A stretch of 64,000 bases of DNA from Macrobrachium rosenbergii (lineage: Eukaryota > Arthropoda > Malacostraca > Decapoda > Palaemonidae), in the NCBI RefSeq assembly GCF_040412425.1, contig NC_089767.1, positions 40,726,009 through 40,790,008 on the forward strand, written 5' to 3'. Position 1 is the stretch's first letter. The number at the start of each line of letters is the position of its first letter. Below the pieces are notes generated by a model. That model worked only from the letters and a program-made list of their open reading frames with translations, was not told the origin of the DNA and searched no databases. Position numbers and translations under genes: made by a program. Positions 13,401-25,200 of this stretch are shown here, piece after piece.

Positions 13401-16400
13401 TACAGAGCAGTTGTTCACCACAATGAATATACAAATTCTATTATCACTCCTGGGAACTTGATGGTCTGTACATGCTCAGTGTGATTACCATCCTCTTCCC
13501 CTTTCTCAGGGAGATTGCAGTATCCAGAAAATTAGCTGAACACAAATGTGGGGCTATAATAGCTACATTAACAGTTCTGCCTTGAAACACTTTTAAGTAG
13601 AGCTTTCAAATTTAGTCAGATTGAAATTTTAAAAAATTAACTACTTCCCTTCACTAACAGCAAATAATCATAAATAAAAGAAATGTCTCCCTTTTATTAA
13701 TATAAAATAAAAATAGCTACCAAAAGCAAATAATGTTCTTTCTTACCACGAGTTCTGCTGCTTCCTCTTGCAAACATACAATCAACTTCGAACTGTCAGG
13801 ACTCCAGGCTAGGTATACAACACCATATGAGTGACCATCCAAGGTGAACCTTCTGGTGACTGTTAAGGTTTCCTGGGAAAACAATAATTTTGTTAATGTT
13901 TTTCTATATAGAAAAAGTCCATTATTCACAAATAGCCTTACTAAGTGCAAACAGTACTTTACTGGATACATTTTCATTAAACTACTGTACAGTACTATAC
14001 AGTTAAAACTATTAGATTTTGGTCATTATTTTGGCTGAAGTTTCAGTGTTTAATTTTCAAAACAAAATGTCACTGAGACAGAATGAGTTTCACACACAGC
14101 ACAGTCCTGTAGGTATTTTTATTACATTATTGTACAGGTTTGTTGCAACTATTTTCAAATATTTACAATTTTCTTAACCATTGTCATAGGTACTGTGCAT
14201 GTGTATGATAAAATAATATTTTGTATTGATTTCATTATTACACGTAGTTTCTAGTTTACATAGGAGGGAGGGCTTGAAACTGGTTCCCCCATAAACATAT
14301 CTCCATACTTACAGGATCAACATCCCAAATAATAACTGTTGAGTCCTTTGAGCCGGTTGCTAACTTGTTTCCATCAGGGCTGAAGCGAGCAATCCAGACC
14401 TCATCGCAATGATCCGAAAGAATCTGGACGGTTGTTCCGGGGAAGGAGTGACGTGAGCAACTATGGTCCATCAATAAGGATCCACCTGACCCTAGAACCT
14501 GATAAATACAAGGAAAAATGAATGATAATCTACACTTACATGGAGTCCCATTTCCCTATATCAAAGGACAAATACAGTACTCTTGAACACACACTGACAA
14601 ACAGTGAGAAAGGAACAGGATTCTCTTTTCTTTCTTATGTTTCTGGAAGAATTTACTTCCTTTTCAGGAAAATATTAAAAAGAAACCTAGTTGGAGAAAC
14701 ACATTCATATTAATTTATGCTTCCCTTTCTACCATTAGGCATTCCCATACATTTAACTTAGTTATTATGGTCACTTCTTGAGCTAATAATGTCCTTCTCA
14801 TCTCCAGTAACTATGCCTAGTTGACCAAAACTAGGATATAACTGACCAAACAATGTTTCTTCACGTCAATCCATGCTCCAAAAGTCCACTCATACAGATA
14901 GGCACTTCAAATCTTAATATGAATGTAAATATAATTGAATTAATTGTCTGTAGTAACAAATTTATACTAATTTCTCTTGACCTACCTTCCGACAATAAAC
15001 TTACCTACATGGGTAATAATAATTAACCATTCTTGCTATCTAGGTTATTCTACTTTGTTAAATTTCAAGTCACCCAACTGGAACTGTATTAGTCAACTGT
15101 TTTGACTCACCAGTCTGGTTAAACTACCTAATCTGTTCCCATTTTGTTACTAAAGATGATCTTAGAAATTAATATATCAATAATAAAAGGAAGATGAACA
15201 CTGGCCTCCAATTACAAAAATCTTGACTCATGCTAGCTTTTTCAAACAAACATTATATTGCATAGCTTCCAAAACTAAATCTGCCTTATAAATAACATCA
15301 AGTTTAAAGGAAACCAATAACATTAATGACTAATTATATAAACCAATTATATTAGTATAAATTATTAAATACTGTATTATTCCTCTGAACTACTGACGTT
15401 CCCATTACATCTTATCAACTTTAAAACATTTCTTTACTAACCTGACTGTCACTACGAGTATTATGGTAGGCACACTGTGTACGCTGCTGTTCAACAGCTT
15501 GTAAAATCAGCGTTTCAAGTCTGTAATAAAGAACAACAATTAATTACTTTGCACTTGTAAATATAATAACTTTTAATCCTTTGAGATGCTGATGACATTT
15601 GCAGTCATTCAAATTTTAATCACCTCAGATTACACGAACTGTAAATTAAGTCATCCCTTTAGCACAGTGTTATATATAAGAAATATCATTTTATAAGAAG
15701 TGTCTCATATAATATAATAGCCCTCAACTTCTCAGATGCTTCAGAGGTCTGACCTTCTGATAAGTATCATCGACCCTACAAGTATAGCCTACACCTGAAA
15801 ACTTTCTAAAATCCCATAGCTAATCAATACATTTAATGTTCATTTTAAGAGAATTAAAAAAATACCAAGGTGTACCAAGGTGGCTGAGCAAAAATTCATG
15901 ATAATTATACATCTGACAAGTAAACAAAAGAAGTCTGATTAATTTAAGTGTTAGTTACTGTACGTAAAGGTGTTTCTATTTTTGTGGCTCTTTTCAAGAG
16001 TAATTCTTTTTATAAGACAAGTGCAATTCCACATAAGGTCCAAAACAACAAAACCTACCTAGGTTCTACTTTAAAACTCACAACAGTCAAAGAAGGTGAA
16101 GTGTCTCGCCATACCTGTGAGGAGGAAGCATTATGGATGGTGGCAAGAAATGCTGAAGGCGGTCCATAAGCCCTTTCCGAGATTCCTTTCCCATACCTGA
16201 CCACTGGGCTGCGACTCGAAGCTCTTCAGGGTTGGACATGAACATCAAGCTGTAAAACGCTAAAATTTTAACACCTGATGAATACTCCTTTTTAAGGAAA
16301 TCATAAAAGGTCTGGAACAACCTACAGGCAGTCCCCGGTTATCGGCGGGGTTCCGTTTCTGAGGGTGTGATAACAACGGAAAATTGCTGCTAATCGAAAA

Positions 16401-19400
16401 TTGGCAATTTCGGCGGTTTTTCAGCGATTTTTGGGGGTTATCGGCGCCTAAAAGCGGCGATTTTCGGTTATCGACGCCTCTGTTAGGTATGTATCGGCGC
16501 CAATACCCAATTATCGGCGCCGATAAGCGGAAATCGGCGATTTTCGGCGCTGAACATTGCCAATTTTCGTCGCTAGACAAGCCCCATAAAACCGGATGGC
16601 TGTTAACCGAGCCTGCCGTTAACCAGGGACTGCCTGTATCAAGAACTGAATGCACTAAACAGACCTTTATGACAAAAATGTTTAATATCCAAAAATATAA
16701 AGCACAAACAAATGATACCTCAAGTAATATGAAAATACATTAAAACTTATGGGGTCAAAGTATCAATTCCGAACAAAATTGATTAGTTCATAAAAATCTA
16801 TACAGTACCTTGAATGCCAACACAAATAACATGGCTCTAATGGTGAGTCATAATATAAATTGAAAATAAAACAATTACACGTCAAAATTCAAGCCACAAA
16901 CAGTACACTGATACCTTGATAGTTGATGCACACGGTCCATATTGTGTTGAAGAGGAGTAAGTTGCGATCTAAGACAAGTGAGAGCTTCCATGGCCCTACC
17001 ACTCTCCAGCAACTCCAAGTATTTTTGTTCTAGTAGCAAAAATCGCATTTCCTATAAAAAACAACAAAGTATAAATAATTTTAGGACCTAAGTTTCGTCA
17101 GTACTGACTATTTATTTTGATTTTACAGGCAACCAGATGTGGGGCAGTGAAAACCAAGAATAGTCACTGATTTATATTATCAAGCCTTCCTAAGGTATCC
17201 CTCACTAGATGGGAGTCCAAATTCACATACAAAAATGCTTTTGGTAGCTTTAATAAGACGGGATGCATAAAGAAGGAATATTATAAAAAATAAAACTACA
17301 GATACAATATGGTTGGTGAGTATTTCTGGTTAGTGAGTATTTCAAATTCTAAGTCTATACAATACACAACCTCTATACAATATATCACTTAAAATGGGTC
17401 ACTATCCAACTATGTTTTAATGTTACATCTTGTATATTTGTAATGAAAGCCAGCAAAATCCACAGTTTATAGGTTATTGACGTGTTTACATCAACCTGGA
17501 TGTTGGTCTCTTAAAAAAAAAAAAAAAAATGGTGGCACAATGGACAAGCACGTGAAACTCTATTACCATAGTCGCTACCTGAATGTTAGTTATTTACTGA
17601 TGAATGTTACACTTATTTATTCATGAATCTTGCAGTTATTTATCACTTCTACATACGATAAAGTCTGAAGAATGAGAAAACAAATGTCTTAATCTCCCAA
17701 CCAGCCAACCTTCCCAAAAACCCTTCCTCATCAATAAATCCACAGAGGTTTCAAAACATCAGGAGTCAGACGCCACAACAAAGGCATCTAGCAGCTTATC
17801 TAACCCATCAAAATTCACAGTCCTGGCTGTACACTGACACCATTCCACCTGCCTCATCATAAATACATGCACCTTTGCATCACAGACATTAATATCTTGA
17901 CTTTCAATTGATGACTGCCTGAGTGGGCATAAAGTGTAACAGAAAAATAATAAACCTCCTGCAGCTAAGCATCTCTCCATTATCTTAGGATATCCAATAT
18001 ACCAGTTATTTGCTTACGAAACAACTTTTGCATTAAATAATACCACCCTTAGGAACTTATCTCAAACGATTATCGTTATCAATAACTATGAGTCAAGTGC
18101 AAGAAAAAGTGACAGACATTAGACAGGTGGTTCCTATATAACCCCTAAAAATTTTTTTTAGTAACTTTTCAAGAAACATGACTGAATTACTATGTTTACT
18201 GCATATTTATTACATATAATCACAGATAATGAGCGCTTTTAGATGTACATACCTCAACTTTACAGTTATTGAGTACATATAACGAAAACCCCTGCTGATA
18301 AATATGTTACGACCTCCATCCAGAAAAAAAGATTTTACCTAATAAAAATTCTTTCATACAAAAATAATTAGAATTTTTGCAATAACGTAACCTAGTCCAG
18401 CCTAGTAGTTGAAGGAACACATCAAAGTATAGAATAAAATACTGCACCTTAAGACTAGCAGGGTCGTCGAGCATGTTTCGCAGCTCATTTAGAGCCGTTT
18501 CTGCTTTCGACCATTCACCATCCATCACACACTGTCGAAATCTTGCTGCTGCTGGGTGATCAAGACGGCACCCAGATTCTGACATGAGCAAGTCGGCACT
18601 CTTTCTGCAAGGCAAACAAGCAATTAATAACAGATACAGCTCAACCATATGAAGAAACAAATTATCAAATGCCTAACATAATATGATGGAGACCTACTAA
18701 AAATGGCTCATGAGATTTTGAAACCACATATAAAATTTTTAAGATAGTGAAGTATCCTTCCACAAAGACTGGTCTAACGAAGGTAACGGCACCTTTATCA
18801 AGAATGGAAAAGAATAGCACCAATCAAAGAAAAGTCTTCAAGAAATATACTGATGGCAATGGTAAAGAATTTCCAACTACTGTACATGTGCTGCCCTCAT
18901 GTAGACACGTTGCCACTGATTATTGATAGAATTTTTGCATCATTTATGTGGTTCAATTGAGCCTTTCTACATTTCACTTTTGAAATCTGGTGTCTTTAGC
19001 CACTCCCAACCTAGCTGCCAAACTTCCTTGCTCTTCTCCAATTTTCCCCCCTCCTTTCAGGACAAATCCTTCAGGCTAGCCTTTAAAGACTTCCAGAATT
19101 GCGAGTTGGTGGTCTGGTACTTCATTCTTCTTCAACCCAATACAATTTATATTTTTACCCTAAAGGTAATAACATAACAGTTAATGAAACCAACTCTTAA
19201 ATCCCTGCTGTTGCTGATTCAGTGGCTGTGGCATAACAAAAACAAACTCAGTTATCTAAACTCATCCACACGCTGATATTTAACAAGTACGGAGTTTTAC
19301 TCTGATATGTACGTCAAATATTTGGGTGCTATGAAAAAGAAAGCTGTAAATAAAAAAGCACAAAGATTCATCAACTTTGGTGCTGGTCACATGTATGTTC

Positions 19401-22218
19401 AGTCTAATACATTGTGCAAAAGCATCACAACTGTCCTTTGCTTCTAGTGCTCATTAGTGATCTTTCAACCAGGAGCACAGGTGTGATACTGACTAATAAA
19501 TAAGGTCTCAGTCTGCTGTAGTCCAACCTCATCATTCACTGACTACATCAAATAGGCTTACTGACCTTATTTAAAACTACTATATTAAGGCTAGTTCCCA
19601 CTTCATTTTGTGTCTAAGGAGAGTGAATAAATAATAAATACAAAATAATATACCAAAGTCCCAGAACACTACCCTGTGGAATACCTGACACCGATCTAGG
19701 ATAAATAAAAACATCCTCCAAAACAACAATCACTTAAAACAAATGGAATTAAGGCAATTGATAACCTTAAGCACCCAAGTAGGTTAAAAAGTCAAAAGCA
19801 AGTGTTAAGTTTAACTTGAAAAAGTAGACCCTTTTCATTTTCAAGGACATAAGTTCTTGGACAATAGTTAATTTACAAAGGTCAGATTAACAGAAATGAT
19901 GTATCAATAAAGAAAGTCTTATGTAATGGACAAAAACAAAATCATCATCATCCATTTAAATGCTTTTCACCTGAAGAGAGGCTAATTTTTGGGAATAAAT
20001 TTTATTTGATGATACTTCACCACTGAAACGCGATTTACCATATACTGTATTATATATCACACACAGTTTAATCATTGTCACACAAGCAAATAAGTATGCA
20101 TTTAAATGCGCCAACTGAAGAGAGAAATTGAGTTTTTGAATAAAAAATTTAACTGATTATACTTCAACACAGAAACAGATTTTAGCTATTCATGGGGGGG
20201 TTGTGCAATGCACCCCCATGAATACCGGGGCTCGACTGTACAGCTTAATCACTGTTACACAAGCAAAGCTGATATTAGGATGGATAAAGTAATTTTCCAT
20301 GGTTCTACTAAAACCACATTTTATAAAACAACAGTGATAAAATATCTTTTGTTACGTTAAAATGTCAAATGTAAAGAAATTACTTTGCCACATTTAATGA
20401 CTCCCCACGAATAAACGTTTAGCAGATTACCATCAATAACTCAGGATGTACAACTACATACTCTTATTAATTAAAATGGTACAAAAATCATCCGGATAGG
20501 TGTTGGTTACTTTAGGCCCAAAATATCATGTCTTGAGTTCTAGGTCAAGCAAAAGAACCTTGTAACCAACTAGCACTCACAACCTTGCCACTGCACCAAC
20601 TCTGACCACAACAATCACTAGATCACTACACCAGATCTGGCCAAAGCAACAATTTGACACTAAACAAGCTTTGGCTTACTACTATATTCTTGTGATTCCA
20701 CTTGAAACTTGGCACCATAGCCTCTTCTCCAGAAAACTTTATGTACAGCAGAATCTCACTATAACAGACTTTATATTATATTTACCCAGTAAACAATAAG
20801 TAAACTTCCTTGCAGAAAATAAATTTGACAATAAAGGTAGGGAGTGATGTTCTGGCTTAATGTGGAAATAAAATGTTTACATTTCATACCTCATTAATTA
20901 TGTATGCTTTATTTACTTCTGACAAGGAAATCCCAGTCTCACCAGACAGACTGGTATTATGTCATAATCCAAAATATTCCAGTGAGCATGCTGTGTCCTA
21001 CTTACTGATAATGTTCCCCCTTTCCTCACGTCTATCTCATCAGGCTTCATAGTAAACTTGTCAGTTTCCTAAAACTGCCTTGCTGACAGCAGTGCTTACA
21101 GTCATCATTTCAAGTCAATTTCGTATTACATCTTAGTTCAGAGTTTGTGTAAATTTTTAGTTCAGAGTTTGTGTAAGTTTTGGGTTCTAGTTTAGAGTTT
21201 ATGCAAGGCTTGGGTTGTCCTCTTGGACACTTCCCTTTTGCAGGCTACTGTTTAACCTTTCCAATGATTAGTTCATCATCATGACCCACAAAACTGCATG
21301 ATGCAAAAGGCCAAATTTCCCAACTCTTCTGGTGCCCACAGGAGTCTAGCTGACACTATCACATGCAGCACTTCTGGGATTGTGTGCAGGACATATCAGT
21401 CATCTTTATCCACCTGTCAGCATTATCTTGCCTACATATGGAAACTTTCTTAACTTGATTTATGGTTATCTTTTCTAACTCTACCTGCCATCTGACCCCT
21501 ATTTTTCTTAGCTTTATTCTCAAATCAAAATCTTCATAGTCTTTCACTAAATTCCAACGTAAGAGAACCTGTACCGGATGTTACTTTTTGTAAACATTTG
21601 AAAAACTCCTCCACCCCTTTGAGTCCCAGCTCCCTAGGTATAGGATATAAAGTATTCTATCGTGTAAGCATTGTAAACCTTGTGGTGTTGTGCTGATTAA
21701 AACAACATTACCTACATATCTGCCAAGGTCCTATCGTTACCCTAGTCTAAACCTTATCTTCCATCTCCGAACACATATTCCATTATCATATCTATGAGAA
21801 TGGTCAATAGCACTCATAGGTCAATAGCAAAGATGAAATAACATTTACTGCAAACCCGCTCAACAGGACCCATCAACATCTACGTGTTCATAGATAATTA
21901 CAATTAGCGTTACATATTAATGCCATAGTGATACAAAAACCTCCCTATTATTGGTCTGTGGATGCTGTTACATATTTTCCTACTCTTGGTCAACAAAAGC
22001 CATCAGAAAAGGGATTCTTAAATTCTATTCACTGCTTGTTCGCCTCTTACCTTTCTACAACCTACTGAGAATGAGCATATTAAATAAAAGCTAATGCATC
22101 TGTGGCTTTTCCAGTATTTACCCAATTTCCTACAACCCTTCATTCAGGCTGAAATCTCGTATGGACAAACAAATACCACGACAATTTCTATAAATAAATA
22201 TAGCGTATACTGTATCTC

Positions 22219-22259
<41 letters not shown>

Positions 22260-25200
22260 CATGGCCCCCAATGTCATGTGCATTAAAGGGAAATCTATGC
22301 TTTGTTATATGCATTGACTGCATATAGTATTTGACTTGTCATAATTCAATATTTTGAATCAACATTCATGATTATCAGTTCAAAAATGTTGACATGGTCT
22401 ACTGTACAGGTGGTGCCATGGTTATTTTTTAAAATATTACTCAAAATTATAGATATATCTAATATTGCAGTAATAAACCTGTCTAAAGCTTCCTTAATGC
22501 CAAAATCAATAAATTCAAAAACAAAATAGAGTAGTATGTCCATACTAAGAAGCTATTTCACCAGGGAAAGCACATAAAAAGACACATGACAGAATGAAAA
22601 CAACACTGAAAAATATTACATAGTACACTTATTGCTTCTTATGGAATAAATTTCCATGAAAACGTCAAGCATAAGCATGAAATATTTTACGAGTTTTCCT
22701 TCCAAATCTTTCCCCTTTGATTTATGCAACCGTGCTCAGATTTCTGGCTGCCTAAGTGGTCTCTTTTTAAAAAAGCAAACTTAAACGAGATCAGATTGCA
22801 GCTCATGTGCTGTCATTTACATGTCTGTCACTTCTACTTAATCCACCGTTACGGGTCATGTCTGCAATGCAGTGCAAGGGGCTAGGTGTGTTATGCATCA
22901 AAGTATAAGGCTGCGATTCACACAAAGTAATCAGTACCTGCTTTCAACATATTAAATGCAATAATAACAACGTCTGTATGCAGTTAAGAATGACAAAAAA
23001 TTAATAAAAATTTTGATGAATAATAAGTAATGAAAAACACATTTTACCACCAACAAATTGTACTAAATGTCTTTAAGGTAACCTAACATCTAAAACTAGC
23101 AAACACTGCTAAAGAGTGAACATTTGGAGGCAGCAGTTTTTCCTTCACAAGGAAAGAATGTAGGGTTGTAATGTATTTGCAATACCCTTTTCATAGTTTC
23201 ATTTTGGAAAATAGCTGTGTACGTTATTATGGGGGTCAGGAGACAATGAAATCGAGTGATGAACGATAAGCAAGTAACTGGAAATGAAAAACTTCCATTG
23301 ATGGGGGCAGTTAATGGATATTAAAATTATAAAAAAAACTAGAAAATAATAAGTGATAATCATATGAACCAGCTAAAACTAGCAAACAGTGGAAAGTAAG
23401 TTTGTGTCATTATGTTTATTTGTAAGGTTTTTACTTAACATTTTTTATAAATTGTCAATTTGATTTTTGACACCACGTCTTTCGTGATTCGTAGTTTTTT
23501 CTTATTTTGATGCTCCCTATTTGCAGAGTCATTTATTCAACTCATAGTACTTTGCGTCACTGTGTATTTCGAAGTGTTAATTATGGCTGTTCTTATACAG
23601 CACTTTTATATCTAGTCAGTCATTACAGTTTTCTTACTGTTTCATATTATGTAATTTTTACAGATAAAAGATATGTACAATAATGAACTCCAAAAAGCTC
23701 AAGTGTACCTGTGTATGATATATCAAGAAATAATGTCTGTGTAATTATACCTGTGTTTATACAGCCCTTTTATATCTCTCAGTTTTCTTACTGTTTCCTG
23801 TTCTGTTCCTCCTTGTCCTCTGGTTGAGGTTTTATAGAAATGAAAACATATCCATACATACCAGTTACTCCACAGGAAAATGAGATAGACTCTAGGGCAA
23901 AACGGTAAAGCCACATGTATTTAATGCCTCACTTTTCCATAAAGTAATGTATGTGCGTGTGTATGCATATACATCCTTGCCTCCAATAATGCACGAATAA
24001 AGGGCACTAGAGCGGTTGCAGTGCAGGGACAGGGGTAGGCTTGAGGAATCCTAATCTTTCGTGGAACGCCGTGACCTGACCTAACCATCCCTTACCTTCC
24101 TAACCTAACTTAGGGCGCCGTGCCCTGACCTGGCCGGGGGGCTTGGCTGCCCCTGAACGCCCCCAAGTAACACGTAGTATCTGTCTCCCTACTCTGCATA
24201 CTAGCCAGGGCATCTGTGAAATTCTGTCTTTACGATCCTACCACATCTGCAGCCTCCCTTACCATAATTCTCATCCAAGTAGGTCTGCGTCTTCCAACTT
24301 TTTTAGTACCTGCAGGAACCCACTGACACTATCAAAAGTGTTCTCCCAGTGACTGTGCAAAAGACGTGTACGAGCATCTCCCCCTCCCTTTAATCACTAT
24401 CTACACGTGGAACTTCAGTAACTTCTCTAAGGGTATCATTTCTAACTCTATTATGCCATCCGACTCCTAATATAGTTTTATCTTATAGTTTTATTCTCAA
24501 TCCACAAAATCCTTTTGATATATAGCAAATTCAAGCTATCATAACCTAATATTAAACAGCAAGTGCTGCGCAGCTACAATACCACCTAACTATTAAATAC
24601 TGGCTAACATCATTTCAAACCTGTTCACCACAGAAAAACTGGTCCTTGAGATAACCTTTGTTAATCTTTGCATGAACCAAGAACATTTTCATTTTGCGAA
24701 CTATCCATAAGGTAATTATATTGCTCGGTATATTTTGTCGCTAAATACACGAATCAAAATTTTTTGACTGTCTGTTAGCTGTTATATAAATTTCAACCTA
24801 AATACACAAACCTTCTATTTTTCTATTTTAATCCTATATTTTAAGTTTTTGGCCATGGGGCGAGTGTAGAACGACTGGAATAGGTTCTGCAGGCCAAAAA
24901 CAAACCTAACCTTTCCTAGGATGCCATGTCCCGACCTAACCAGACCTTACCTTCCTAACCTCACTCGAGGTGCTATGCTCAACCTGGCCAATGGGGTGCT
25001 TTGCCCCCTGCCTGGACTCCCCCAAGTAGCACTAAACAATGGAAAGGCCTGATACCGTTGTTCTACAAACTACCTTTTGACCATTATTCGAGTTTTCCCT
25101 ATACACAAGAACTAAGAATGGACCCCAAGGGTTCTGGGTGCCTATGGCAATTCGTCTGATTGTTACCGTCAACAATTCTGCCGTCGAGTCAAACTGACTT

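Noticed and set aside
24900..24965. CCTAACC motifs considered as interstitial telomere repeats
   Set aside because: They are irregularly spaced and part of a larger dispersed repeat present twice. There is no tandem TTAGG-type array.
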